From: Actinomycetospora sp. NBRC 106378
GTDB taxonomy: Bacteria > Actinomycetota > Actinomycetes > Mycobacteriales > Pseudonocardiaceae
NCBI RefSeq assembly: GCF_030269685.1
Contig: NZ_BSTT01000006.1
Coordinates: 186,001-250,000, forward strand
Direction of reading: 5' to 3'
DNA: 64,000 nucleotides
Below, piece by piece: positions 16,556 through 29,600 of this stretch. Numbering within the stretch: position 1 is the first letter of the stretch; each line of letters opens with the position of its first letter. A program made the position numbers and the translations under genes. The notes under the pieces were generated by a model that worked only from the letters and a program-made list of their open reading frames with translations, did not search any database and had not been told where the DNA came from.

Positions 16556-18163
16556 CTACTTGCGGCGCTTCTTCTTGTTGCCCTTCGGCCCGCCGCCGCC
16601 GGACTTGGTGCCCGGGAAGCTCAGGGCCGACGGGTCGAAGTCGGCCGGCAGGTCGCTCATCCCCGCGAGGCCGGGCGGCAGCTGGTTGAGGCCGGGCGTG
16701 TCGTAGGAACCGACCGCGCGCTGCTGCTGGGCGCCGCTCTCGTTCGCGATCCCCGCGATCGCCGGCATCTGCTTCGGGCCGCGCTGCGGGCGACCGCCAC
16801 CCTTGCGGGCGTTGCGTGCGGCCTTGCGGGCGGCGCCGCGCCCGGCCGAGCCCGGCAGCCCGAACTGGCCCGCCATCTTCGTCATCATCTTCTTGGCGTC
16901 GAAGAAGCGGTCGACGAGCTGGTTGACGTCGGAGACGCCGACGCCGGAGCCGTTCGCGATCCGCAGGCGGCGCGAGCCGTTGATCATCTTCGGGTCGGCC
17001 CGCTCGGCCGGCGTCATGCCACGGATGATCGCCTGGACGCGGTCGAGGTGCTTCTCGTCGATCTGGCCGAGCTGGTCCTTCATGTTGGCCGCGCCCGGCA
17101 GCATGCCGAGGATGTTGGCGATCGGGCCCATCTTGCGGACCGCCTGCATCTGCTCCAGGAAGTCCTCGAGGGTGAAGTCGCCCTCGGACATCTTCTGGGC
17201 GGCCTTCTCGGCCTGCCCCTCCTCGAAGGCCTGCTCGGCCTGCTCGATGAGGGACAGGACGTCGCCCATGCCGAGGATGCGCGAGGCCATCCGGTCGGGG
17301 TGGAAGACGTCGAACTCGTCGAGGCCCTCGCCGTTGGAGGCGAAGAGGATCGGCTGGCCGGTGACCTCGCGGACCGAGAGTGCGGCACCACCGCGGGCGT
17401 CGCCGTCGAGCTTGGTCAGCACCACGCCGTTGAAGCCGACGCCGTCGCGGAAGGCCTCGGCGGTGTTCACCGCGTCCTGACCGACCATCGCGTCGAGGAC
17501 GAACAGGGTCTCGTCCGGCGAGACGGCGTCGCGGATGTCGGCGGCCTGGCGCATGAGCTCCTCGTCGACACCGAGGCGACCCGCGGTGTCGACGACGAGG
17601 ACGTCGTACTGCCGGTTGCGCGCGTCGGCCACGGCGCGGCGGGCGACGTCGACCGGGTCGCCCACCCCGTTGCCGGGCTCGGGGGCGAACACCTCGACGC
17701 CGGCGCGCTGCCCCACGATCTGGAGCTGGTTGACCGCGTTCGGGCGCTGCAGGTCGCAGGCCGCGAGCATCGGGGTGTGGCCCTGGTTCTTCAGCCAGCG
17801 CGCGAGCTTGCCGGCCAGGGTCGTCTTGCCCGAACCCTGCAGGCCGGCGAGCATGATCACCGTGGGCGGGGTCTTCGCGAAGCGGACCCGCCGGGTCTCG
17901 CCGCCGAGGACCCCGATGAGCTCCTCGTTGACGATCTTGACGACCTGCTGGGCGGGGTTGAGCGCCTCGGAGACCTCCGCGCCCTTCGCCCGCTCCTTGA
18001 TCTGCTTGACGAAGGCGCGCACCACCGGCAGCGCGACGTCGGCCTCCAGCAGCGCGATGCGGATCTCGCGGCAGGTGGTGTCGATGTCGGACTCGGAGAG
18101 CCGGCCCTTGCCGCGCAGATCCGACAGGACCGACGTGAGGCGATCGGAGAGGGTGTCGAACAC
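16556..18163 (-). CDS. ffh: Signal recognition particle protein Ffh (SRP54)
   Basis: The GTPase of the signal recognition particle, which binds signal sequences with the 4.5S RNA and docks on FtsY. The 535-residue protein has the N domain, then the G domain with LQGSGKTTLAGKLA, ACDLQRPNAVNQL, VDTAGRLGVDEEL and TKLDGDARGGAAL. The Met-rich M domain follows (about 300-435). The C-terminal 100 residues are a Gly/Lys/Arg-rich low-complexity tail ending GNKKKRRK. FtsY, its receptor, is encoded at 24168-25928 on the same strand. ATG at 18163. Confidence 0.97.
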   Translation of the reverse strand: MFDTLSDRLTSVLSDLRGKGRLSESDIDTTCREIRIALLEADVALPVVRAFVKQIKERAKGAEVSEALNPAQQVVKIVNEELIGVLGGETRRVRFAKTPPTVIMLAGLQGSGKTTLAGKLARWLKNQGHTPMLAACDLQRPNAVNQLQIVGQRAGVEVFAPEPGNGVGDPVDVARRAVADARNRQYDVLVVDTAGRLGVDEELMRQAADIRDAVSPDETLFVLDAMVGQDAVNTAEAFRDGVGFNGVVLTKLDGDARGGAALSVREVTGQPILFASNGEGLDEFDVFHPDRMASRILGMGDVLSLIEQAEQAFEEGQAEKAAQKMSEGDFTLEDFLEQMQAVRKMGPIANILGMLPGAANMKDQLGQIDEKHLDRVQAIIRGMTPAERADPKMINGSRRLRIANGSGVGVSDVNQLVDRFFDAKKMMTKMAGQFGLPGSAGRGAARKAARNARKGGGRPQRGPKQMPAIAGIANESGAQQQRAVGSYDTPGLNQLPPGLAGMSDLPADFDPSALSFPGTKSGGGGPKGNKKKRRK

Positions 18164-18241
18164 GGCGGGCGTACTCCCGGGGTCTGGCTGGTCGGACCGT
18201 CACGGTGGTTGCACGCGAGCGGCCCCCGACGAACCTCCAGC

Positions 18242-19417
18242 CTAACCGCCGGGTGTGACGGTGCTCCGCGACCCGTCGTCGGGAACGGAGGCCTCGACCA
18301 GGTCCGCCGCCCGACCGGCCCCGCCCGCCCCCGCGAGCTCGGCCGCCGCGGCCGCACACCGGGCCCGGACGGCCTCGTCGTCCAGCGTCGCCGCGGCTCG
18401 CCGCAGCGCCTCGACGGTGACGGCGTCCCGGTCCACGACGACACCCACCCCGGCCTCCGCGAGCATCTCCGCGTTGCCGAACTGGTCGACGGCCTGCGGG
18501 ATCGCGATCATGGGCGTCGCCGTCGCGAGCCCCTCCGAGCACCCACCCATCCCGGCGTGCGTGACGAACAGCGCGGTGCGGCGCAGGACCGCGAGCTGCG
18601 GGACCCAGGCGTGCGCGGTGGTCCCCGCGGGCAGCGGGCCGAGGTCGGCGGGGTCGAGGCGGCGCCCGATCGCCAGCACCACCCGGCGACCGGCGAACGC
18701 CTCGGCGACCCGGCGCCAGAAGTCGGGATCCGCGGTGTAGGCCGACCCCAGCGAGACCAGGACGTCGACCTCGTCGTCCCACTCCCCCTGGTGGGCGCGG
18801 GCGTCGAGGCACGGCCCGACGAAGGTGTAGCGCCCCGGGTCGACCTTCTCGGCGTGCGGCTGGAGCAGGCGCGGGATGAGCACGATCGAGGAGTCGGGGA
18901 TGCCCGTGAACGTCTCCGGCGTCAGCTCCACGCCCTCCGCCGCGAGCCACGCGCCGAACCGGGCGAGGTACTCCCGACCCGCCGGGCTCGCGTACAGGTC
19001 GGCCATCCCGGTGTCCTGCTCGAATCCCTCCCAGGCCACCATCGCCGGCGAGAGCTGCACGCACGGCACCCCCCAGCGCACGCCGAGCACCCGCGCCGCG
19101 TAGCCGCCGATGTCGGCGAGGAACACGTCGGGCCGGTCGTGCTGCAGGGCCGCCTCCAGCTGCGGGGTCACGTGCCGCCCCTCGTCGAGGAAGAGCTGCA
19201 TGCCGGCGACGGGATCGTCCGGCCAGGGCTGCTCGACCCCGTCCGGGAGCTCCGTGGTGTGCGGGAGCGGCGTGGCCCCCGACGAGGCCGCCAGCGCGGC
19301 GAACGCGGCGGGCACGGCGTACTGCACGCGGTGCCCGCGGGCGACCAGCTCGGCGATCACGGGCAGGTTCGGGTTGATGTGGCCGTGGGCGCCGGCGCCG
19401 ACCATCACGATGTGCAC
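18242..19417 (-). CDS. MGT-type glycosyltransferase (UDP-glycosyltransferase superfamily)
   Basis: A GT1-family GT-B glycosyltransferase of 391 residues. The N-domain begins HIVMVGAGAHGHINPNLPV. The C-terminal donor site contains AHAWVPQLAVLRRTALFVTHAGMGG and the later PQAVDQFGNAEMLAEAGVG, the nucleotide-sugar motif of the macrolide glycosyltransferase (Mgt/OleD) group. Members glycosylate macrolides or other small hydrophobic acceptors, so self-protection or detoxification is plausible; the acceptor cannot be read from sequence. No polyketide genes are nearby. It separates ffh from glnD, normally close neighbours, so it is probably a later insertion. Confidence 0.85.
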   Translation of the reverse strand: MHIVMVGAGAHGHINPNLPVIAELVARGHRVQYAVPAAFAALAASSGATPLPHTTELPDGVEQPWPDDPVAGMQLFLDEGRHVTPQLEAALQHDRPDVFLADIGGYAARVLGVRWGVPCVQLSPAMVAWEGFEQDTGMADLYASPAGREYLARFGAWLAAEGVELTPETFTGIPDSSIVLIPRLLQPHAEKVDPGRYTFVGPCLDARAHQGEWDDEVDVLVSLGSAYTADPDFWRRVAEAFAGRRVVLAIGRRLDPADLGPLPAGTTAHAWVPQLAVLRRTALFVTHAGMGGCSEGLATATPMIAIPQAVDQFGNAEMLAEAGVGVVVDRDAVTVEALRRAAATLDDEAVRARCAAAAAELAGAGGAGRAADLVEASVPDDGSRSTVTPGG

Positions 19418-19486
19418 GGGGGCGGACCGTGCCAGATCGCACCGTCCGTTTCGACCGGTTTTCCGGTCGTCGTGGAGCAGCCCGGT

Positions 19487-22000
19487 TCAGGCCGGCTGCG
19501 GGGCCACCGCCGCCATGACCGCCGCCTCGATGGACCGGCGGCGGGTCGGGTCGAGCGGGACGACGCGGCCGGTGCCGGGGCTGTCGTGCTCCCCCGCGTC
19601 GCCCGCGGGCGAGGCCTCCAGGCAGAACGCGTCGATGACCGACGAGCCGAGCGTCGACACCCGGGCCCACCGCACGTCGACGCCCTCGGCCTCCAGGGCC
19701 GCGGCGACGCCGTGGAGCAGCCCGATGCGGTCGGCGGTGCGCAGTTCGAGCACCACCGCGCCGGTCGCCTCGTCGTCGAACCACAGCACCCGCGTGGCCG
19801 GCGGAGCGCCTCCGGGCTGCGACGACGACGAGTAGTCGCGCTCCTTCGCGGCCAGGCGCGCGGGCAGGTCGAGCGATCCGGTCAGCACCCGTACGAGGTC
19901 CTCGCGCAGCAGCGACGCCTCGGGCAGGCGCCCGAACCGCGGGGAGACGGTGAAGCTGTCGACGGCCACGCCGTCGTGCTCGACGAGGACCGCCGCGTGG
20001 ACCTGCAGCGAGTGCAGTGCCAGCACGCCCGCGGCCCGGCTGAGCAGGCCCGGGCGGTCCGGCGCGGCCACCGTCATGGTCACCGTGGTCAGCTCGTCGG
20101 CGGCCTCGACCGAGACCTCGGGGTTCCCGGAGGCGGCGACCGCCCGGACCAGGGCGAGACGGTCGTCGGAGAGCGGCTCCGGCCCGGGCATCCCGTCCCC
20201 GGCCATCACCTGTCGGCACCGCCGCACGAGGTCGCCCAGCAGGGTCGCCCGCCACGGGGTCCAGACGCCGGGTCCGGTGCCGAGGGAGTCCGCCTCGGCG
20301 AGGGCGTGGAGCAGCTCGAGCAGGACCGGGTCGCCCCCGAGGGTGTCGACGACGCGCTGCACCGTCGCCGGGTCCTCGGGGTCGCGGCGCTGCGCGGTGT
20401 GGGGCAGCAGCAGGTGGTGGCGCACCATCAGGCCGAGGACCTCGACGTCGGCGGGCCACAGGCCGAGCCGCCGCCCGATGTGCCGTGCGAGTTCGGCACC
20501 GACGACCGAGTGGTCCTCGTCGCGGCCCTTGCCGATGTCGTGGATCAGGGCGCCGATGAGGAGCAGGTCCGGGCGGGCGACGCGGGTGGTCAGCTCGGAC
20601 GCGCGCCGCGTGACCTCGACGAGGTGGCGGTCGACGGTCCAGACGTGCTGACGGTCGCGCGGCGGCAGGTCCCGCACCGCGCCCCACTCGGGGAAGAGCC
20701 GACCCCAGAGTCCGGTGCGGTCGAGCGCCTCGATGACGTCGACCATCCCCTCGCCCGCCGCGAGCAGCGCGAGGAGCTCCTCGCGGGCGGCGCGCGGCCA
20801 CGGCTCACGCAGCTCGGGGGCGGCGTCGGCGAGCCGCCGCAGCGTGCCCGCGGCGATCGGGAGGCCGGTGCGCGCGGCGACCGCGGCGAGGCGCAGGACC
20901 AGGGCGGGGTCGCGCGTGACCTGGGCCTCGCGGGCCAGCACGATCTCCCCGGCCTGCTCGACGACGCCCTCGTCGAGACCGCGGCGGGCGGGCGTGCGGC
21001 GCAGGGCGGCGAGCCCGCGGCGCGGCAGGGCCGCCTTCGCGGAGCGGAGCGCGACGTCGGTCGCGTAGACGACGGTCCGGGCGGCGCCGGACAGCGACCG
21101 GGCGAGGTCGTAGCGGTCGGCGACGCCGAGGTCGGGGATGCCGGCGAGCTCGTGGGCGTCCTCGGCCTGCAGCACGTCCCGGGCGCGGCCGGCGCGGCGG
21201 TGCAGCTCGGTGCGCAGGTCGAGCATGAGGGTGCGCGCGGAGCGGACGTCGACGGCGGGCCGGTCGACGAGCTGGGCGGCCGACAGCGCGTCGAGGAGCT
21301 GGATGTCGCGCAGGCCGCCGCGACCGTTCTTGAGGTCCGGCTCGACCCGGTGGGCGACCTCGCCGGAGCGCTGCCACCGCGTGCGGGTGGTCTCGACGAG
21401 GTCGTCGAACCGGGTGCGGATCCCGGCCCGCCACGCCTGGCGGGCCGAGGACGAGAGCCGCTCGGCCAGCTCGGCGTCACCCGCGATGAGGCGGACCTCG
21501 AGCAGGCCGAGGGCGACACGCAGGTCCTCGGTGGCGACCCCGACCGCCTCGCCGACGGTGCGCACCGAGTGGTCGAGCCCGATCCCGGCGTCCCACAGCG
21601 GGTACCAGAGGGCGTCGGCGATGCGGGCCACCTCGTCGGGGGTCCGACCCCGGCTGCGTCCGGTCCCGTCGTGGACGAGGACCAGGTCGAGGTCCGACCA
21701 GGGGGCGAGCTCGCGGCGCCCGAGCGCCCCGACCGCCACCAGCGCCGTGCCCGTGCCGGGGCCGACCCCGACGGCGGCGGCCCGGGTCGCGAGCCAGAAG
21801 TCGTGCAGTTCGACGAGCGCCTCGCGCAGGGCGGCCGGTCCGAGCCGGCGGGCGCCCGGCGGCGGCGAGAGCAGCGCGGTGCGGGCCCGGACCAGGTCGA
21901 CGGCCGCGCCCTCGTCCGACTCCCCCGAGACCGCCAGGGAGGGGGAGGCGCCCTCGTCCCCGGCCTCGTCGCCGGCGCGCCCCGTCCCGACTGAGACCAT
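19487..22000 (-). CDS. glnD: [Protein-PII] uridylyl/adenylyltransferase GlnD
   Basis: The bifunctional PII-modifying enzyme; in Streptomyces and Corynebacterium GlnD adenylylates GlnK. The 837-residue protein has a nucleotidyltransferase domain (GALGRRELAPWSDLDLVLVH, Asp pair) and a central linker. The HD domain follows (LLIGALIHDIGKGRDEDHS), then two C-terminal ACT domains (about 665-835; one begins VTMTVAAPDRPGLLSRAAGV). The ATG at 22000 gives an acidic N-terminal extension. It is third in amt-glnK-glnD, with a long hairpin before it. It is regulated through the GlnR box upstream of amt if read-through passes that hairpin. Confidence 0.95.
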   Translation of the reverse strand: MVSVGTGRAGDEAGDEGASPSLAVSGESDEGAAVDLVRARTALLSPPPGARRLGPAALREALVELHDFWLATRAAAVGVGPGTGTALVAVGALGRRELAPWSDLDLVLVHDGTGRSRGRTPDEVARIADALWYPLWDAGIGLDHSVRTVGEAVGVATEDLRVALGLLEVRLIAGDAELAERLSSSARQAWRAGIRTRFDDLVETTRTRWQRSGEVAHRVEPDLKNGRGGLRDIQLLDALSAAQLVDRPAVDVRSARTLMLDLRTELHRRAGRARDVLQAEDAHELAGIPDLGVADRYDLARSLSGAARTVVYATDVALRSAKAALPRRGLAALRRTPARRGLDEGVVEQAGEIVLAREAQVTRDPALVLRLAAVAARTGLPIAAGTLRRLADAAPELREPWPRAAREELLALLAAGEGMVDVIEALDRTGLWGRLFPEWGAVRDLPPRDRQHVWTVDRHLVEVTRRASELTTRVARPDLLLIGALIHDIGKGRDEDHSVVGAELARHIGRRLGLWPADVEVLGLMVRHHLLLPHTAQRRDPEDPATVQRVVDTLGGDPVLLELLHALAEADSLGTGPGVWTPWRATLLGDLVRRCRQVMAGDGMPGPEPLSDDRLALVRAVAASGNPEVSVEAADELTTVTMTVAAPDRPGLLSRAAGVLALHSLQVHAAVLVEHDGVAVDSFTVSPRFGRLPEASLLREDLVRVLTGSLDLPARLAAKERDYSSSSQPGGAPPATRVLWFDDEATGAVVLELRTADRIGLLHGVAAALEAEGVDVRWARVSTLGSSVIDAFCLEASPAGDAGEHDSPGTGRVVPLDPTRRRSIEAAVMAAVAPQPA

Positions 22001-22058
22001 GCCCGTCCTCTCCGGTGGTGCACCAGCCCGTCGGGCGTGCGCACGGTGACTTCCGGGA

Positions 22059-22128
22059 GTCGACGCGACGACACCGGGCCCCTCGTCGGGAGGTTCCCGA
22101 CGACGGGTCCGGTGCCGGAGGCGTCGAC
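22059..22128 (-). terminator. Long imperfect hairpin between glnK and glnD (contains family D motif)
   Basis: The outer arms GTCGACGC (22059-22066) and GCGTCGAC (22121-22128) are perfect, and the inner arms around TCGTCGGGA-GGT-TCCCGACGA pair with few mismatches. The structure spans nearly the whole 135-base gap. It contains TTCCCGACGACGGG (22094-22107), a 14-mer repeated elsewhere in the window. An attenuator lowering glnD expression is likely but inferred. Confidence 0.6.
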
Positions 22129-22135
22129 GTGCGAG

Positions 22136-23832
<1,697 letters not shown>

Positions 23833-24167
23833 GAGCCTTCGTCCCTCCTACGGTCGCCGTCAGGCGCGGTCACTGGGAGGGAAGGATGCTGAGAGCTTGT
23901 TTCCGCCGACGTGCCCTGGTGTTTCTCAGCAGTTAACAGGCGGCCGACGCGTGTGACCATCACGTTGCCGAAACGGACATCCTGGATGACAGGGAGACGA
24001 GTCGCGCATCGCCGGTGACGGTGTGCAACATCTTCGGCTCATTCGTGACGCTTCGTGTCACTCGATCGGCCGCCGCTGCCAACACTCTTCTTACGGGGGC
24101 GGACCCCCCGCGAGAGGCACACCGGGCAGGCCCGACCGCCTCGGACACCACCCGCGGGGCCGGGACC
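23833..24167 (-). other. amt upstream regulatory region
   Basis: This 335-base spacer between ftsY (stop 24168) and amt holds the GlnR box (23899-23936). It also holds a small GTGAC-n7-GTCAC dyad near 24048-24064 of unknown meaning. No gene or long repeat was found in it. It is less G+C-rich than its surroundings, as expected for a promoter region. Confidence 0.5.
23899..23936 (-). promoter_or_regulatory. GlnR binding site upstream of amt
   Basis: Read on the minus strand the site is TTAAC-n6-GAAAC-n6-GCACG-n6-GAAAC. This matches the actinobacterial GlnR consensus gTnAC-n6-GaAAC repeated twice with exact 6-base spacers; both GAAAC boxes are perfect and the two other boxes each deviate. It ends 66 bases before the amt start codon. 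GlnR activation of amtB is established in Streptomyces and mycobacteria; for this genome it is inference. Confidence 0.75.
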
Positions 24168-25928
<1,761 letters not shown>

Positions 25929-25987
25929 CCTGTCAGCCGCACCGTGGCACGGGCGCGAGCGACCGTGGGGCGCTGCTGACGTCGGAC

Positions 25988-26010
25988 GTCAGCCGTGTGC
26001 CACCGCTGAC
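25988..26010 (-). repeat. Family C repeat (23-mer)
   Basis: This is an exact reverse-complement copy of the 23-mers at 47477-47499 and 47547-47569 (GTCAGCGGTGG ... ACGGCTGAC). It lies in the 95-base spacer between ftsY and the upstream gene at 26024, and is preceded by a CTGACGTCGGACGTCAG palindrome (25974-25990). A terminator for the small membrane-protein gene is a possible role. Confidence 0.7.
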
Positions 26011-26023
26011 GTCCGGGGAGCGC

Positions 26024-26503
26024 TCAGCCCACCAGGGCGAGCAGCGACCAGACGCCCACACCGAGCAGCGCGAGCAGGAGCACGAGCCCCGCGAGGAGCG
26101 CGACCACCCCCCGTGTCGACTGCGGCACGGGACCGAGCGCCCCCGCGCCCGGGAGGACCGGCGCGCGGTAGAAGACGTCGACGGTGTGACCCGCGGCGAC
26201 CGGGACCGCCTCGACCACGCGGCCCCATCCGTCGCCGCGGTCGACCGCGATCTCCACGCGGTGGCGGCCCGGCGGCAGGGCGATGTCGGTGCGTCCCCAG
26301 CGGATGCTCACCGGGAGGTCGTCCACGAGGACCGTCACCGGATACGTCGCGAGGAACGGCGTGAGGGCGCTGTGCGAGGCGTCGACGACGAGGTGCCCGA
26401 CGGCGGGCTGCGGGGCGGAGGACATCCGCCAGGACCGGCGGGCGGCCGTGCTGCGCTGGGACTGCACCGGCTGCGCGTGCCGCTTGGGCTGGAGCACCGT
26501 CAT
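26024..26503 (-). CDS. Hypothetical membrane-anchored protein (PEGA-like beta domain)
   Basis: This 159-residue protein is not recognised with certainty. Residues about 35-115 look like an all-beta domain (HLVVDASHSALTPFL, VTVLVDDLPVSIRWGRTDIALPPGRHRVEI), similar in style to PEGA domains. A single hydrophobic helix (about 134-155; VVALLAGLVLLLALLGVGVW) ends the protein, suggesting a tail anchor. It lies between smc and ftsY, normally adjacent in actinobacteria. A TATGAT hexamer about 140 bases upstream may be its -10. Confidence 0.6.
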   Translation of the reverse strand: MTVLQPKRHAQPVQSQRSTAARRSWRMSSAPQPAVGHLVVDASHSALTPFLATYPVTVLVDDLPVSIRWGRTDIALPPGRHRVEIAVDRGDGWGRVVEAVPVAAGHTVDVFYRAPVLPGAGALGPVPQSTRGVVALLAGLVLLLALLGVGVWSLLALVG

Positions 26504-26638
26504 CCCGACCCACCCTCCCCCGGAGGAGCCACCGCTCCCTCACCCGACGAGGTCGACGGTAAGCCTGGTCAACGCCTGGCGGCATTCCCCGTGCGCGTCG
26601 TTCCTCGGTCACGGACGCGTGACGTGTTGATCACGCAC

Positions 26639-26651
26639 CGCTATCATAGCG
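26639..26651 (-). promoter_or_regulatory. Possible -10 region within a small palindrome
   Basis: CGCTATCATAGCG is a perfect 6-bp palindrome with one central base, and on the minus strand it contains TATGAT, a good -10 hexamer. It lies in the spacer between smc and the hypothetical gene at 26024-26503, in one of the few A/T-rich spots in the window. A convincing -35 is missing. Confidence 0.35.
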
Positions 26652-26661
26652 CGACACAGCG

Positions 26662-29600
26662 TCACGACACGGGCGAGGGGTCCGCTCGGGCGAGTGGACC
26701 GGGCGCATCGGACCCGCGGAGCCGCTGGGAGACCACCGCGGTGATGCCGTCACCGCGCATGCTCACGCCGTACAACGCGTCGGCGATCTCCATCGTGGGC
26801 TTCTGGTGGGTGATGATGACCAGCTGCGAGGTGCGGCGCAGATCGTCGAGCAGGGAGATCAGCCGGCGCAGGTTCGCGTCGTCGAGCGCCGCCTCGACCT
26901 CGTCCATCACGTAGAACGGCGAGGGCCGCGCCCGGAAGATCGCGACGAGCATCGCGACCGCGGTCAGCGACTTCTCCCCGCCCGAGAGCAGCGAGAGCCG
27001 CTTGACCTTCTTGCCGGGCGGCCGGGCCTCGACCTCCACGCCGGTGGTCAGCAGGTCGTCGGGGTCGGTGAGCACGAGCCGCCCGTCGCCGCCCGGGAAG
27101 AGGACCGGGAACACCACCTCGAACTCCCGGGCGACGTCGGCGAACGCCTCCGCGAACACGTCGAGGATGCGCTGGTCGACGTCGGCCACCACCGAGAGCA
27201 GGTCCCGCTTGGACGCCTTCACGTCCTCGAGCTGGGTGGAGAGGAACCGGTAGCGCTCCTCGAGGGCCGCGTACTCCTCGAGCGCGAGCGGGTTGACCTT
27301 GCCCAGCGTGCCGAGTTCCTTCTCCGCCCGCGCGGCGCGTCGCTGCTGCTCGGCCCGGTCGTAGCGCAGGGGCGGCGGCATCGAGACCTGCTCGCCGCGC
27401 TCCCGGGCGGCCGTGACCTCGGCGATCTCCGCCTCGCTCGCCGGGATGCCGACCTCCGGCCCGTACTCGCGCACCAGGTCCTCGAGCCCGATCCCGAACC
27501 GCTCGACGATCGACTCCTCGAGCTGCGCGAGCCGGGTGCGCTGCTCGGCGCGCAGCACCTCGTCGCGGTGCACCGCGTCGGTGAGCCGCTCCAGCGTCTG
27601 CTGCAGGCTCCGCGCCCGCTCGCGCACCCCGTCGAGCTCGGCCGCCCGCGCCTGACGCGTCGTGGCCAGCCGGTCCCGCGCCTCGGCGGCGGCCGCCACG
27701 GACCCGGCGATCCGGTCGAGGCCCGCCCGGCCGTGCTCCAGGATCTCGGTGAGCAGCGCCGCCTGCCGCTCCCGTTCCCGACGACGGGTCGCGGCGCGCT
27801 CCCGCTGCTCGCGCTCGGCCCGGGCCCGGTGGCGCAACGCCTCCGCCCGCCCGGTGACCGCCCGCGCCCGCTCCTCGGCGGTGCGCAGGGCGAGTCGGCC
27901 CTCCACCTCCGCGGCCCGGGCGGCGTTCAGGGCGGTCGCCGCCGCGTCGCGGGCCCCGACGTCGGCGCCGTCGGTGTCGTCGGACGCGTCGGAGTCGGCC
28001 TGGTCGGTCGCCATCTCGAGGCGCTCGGTGAGGTCGTCCAGCTCGGCGCGCCGGTCCTCGCGGGACTCCTCCACCGTCGCCCGGCGCTCGGTGAGCCGGG
28101 CGAGTTCGGCCTCGGCGCCGCGCACCGTCTCGGCCAGCCCGCCCAGGCGGCGGGCCTGCCGGGCGCGACGGGCCTCGTCCTGCGCCCGGCGGGCGTCGGC
28201 GGCCTTCCGGCGCTCGGTGTCGGCGCGGCGGGCGTCGTCGCGCACCTGCCGGGCCACCCCGACCTCCGCGCGGGCGGCCGCCTCGGCCTGGCGGGCCGCG
28301 TCGAGCGCGGCCGCGGCGGCCTTCTCGGCGCGCTCGGCGTCGGCGCGGCGGTCCCCCGCCTCGTCGGCCGCCGACTGCATCTCCAGGATCGACCGGTTGC
28401 CCGAGGGCCCGCCGACGGCCCAGCCGCCACCGAGGACGTCCCCGTCCCGGGTGGCAGCGGTCAGCTCCGGGTGCGCCGACACCAGCGCCCGCGCTGCCGG
28501 CAGGTCGTCCACCACGACCACCCCGGCGAGCAGCCGCGCGACCGCCCCCGCGACGGCGTCCGGGGCCCGGACCAGGTCGGCCGCCCAGACGGCCCCGTCC
28601 GGCGCCGGACCCGACGGCACGGCCGCGGACGGCCCCGCGACCAGCAGACCCGCCCGGCCCGCGTCGCTGGCGTGCAGGTGGGCGAGCGCGTCGGCGGCGG
28701 CGTCGACCCCGGTGACCACCACCGCGTCGGCCACCGGCCCGAGCGCCGCGGTCACCGCCGTCTCGTCGCCCGGCCCGACCCGCAGCAACGCCGCGACCGA
28801 CCCGAGCACCCCGTCGCGCCCGCCCGCGAGCAGCTCGCCCGCGCCGTCGCGGCGGGTGAGTGTCAGCTCGAGCGCCTCGACCCGCGCCTTCCAGTGCGCG
28901 CGGTCCCGCTCCGCGTCGCGGTGGGCGGCCCCTGCCCGGTCGACCTCCGCCCGCACCTGCTCGTGGCGCTCGGTCGCGGCGTCGAAGGCCGCCTCGGGGT
29001 CGGGCGCGTCCCCCGGGACCTCCAGCACGACGTCCGCCGAGCCCGGATCCGCGTCGTCGACCTCGCCCGACGCGGCCTCCTCCTCGGCGAGCTCGGCCCG
29101 CGCGGCCGCCGCCCGCGCCGTGGTCTCGGCGATCGAGGCGGCCAGCGTCTCGAGCTCCTCGACCGCTGCCGCGACCCGGCCGCGCTGGGTCTCGACCTGC
29201 CCTGCGAGCCGCGCCAGGCCCTCCCGGCGGTCGGCGGCCGCCCGGGCGGCCGCGGCGACGCGTCGGTCGGCGGCCTCGAGCGTCTCCTCGGCGTCCTCCC
29301 GGCGGGCGGCCGCGTCCTCGAGGGTCTCCCGCGCGAGGGCGACCTCCTCGGCGAGCGTGGCCTCGTTCTCGGCGGCCGTCGCCGCCTGGCGCTCGAGCTC
29401 CTCGGGGTCGGGGCCGGAGGCGGCCTCCTCCACCGTCGTGAGGTGCCGGTGCCGCTCGGCGGCGAGCGCGACCGTGCCGCGCAGGCGCTCGGCGAGCGAC
29501 GACAGCCGGTGGTGCGCCTCGCGGGCCGACTCGTAGGCCGGCGCGTCGACCTCGAGCGCGGCCTCCAGCTCCTCCATCGCCGCCGACTCGATCGCGAGCG

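Noticed and set aside
16428-20801. A minus-strand frame of 1457 codons spanning ffh, the glycosyltransferase and part of glnD
   Set aside because: Out-of-frame shadow on the same strand; the correct frames carry all recognisable motifs.
17048-21994. A plus-strand open frame of about 1650 codons opposite ffh, the glycosyltransferase and glnD
   Set aside because: It is an antisense frame kept open by the high G+C codon bias of three well-identified minus-strand genes; its protein is Arg/Gly/Val low complexity.
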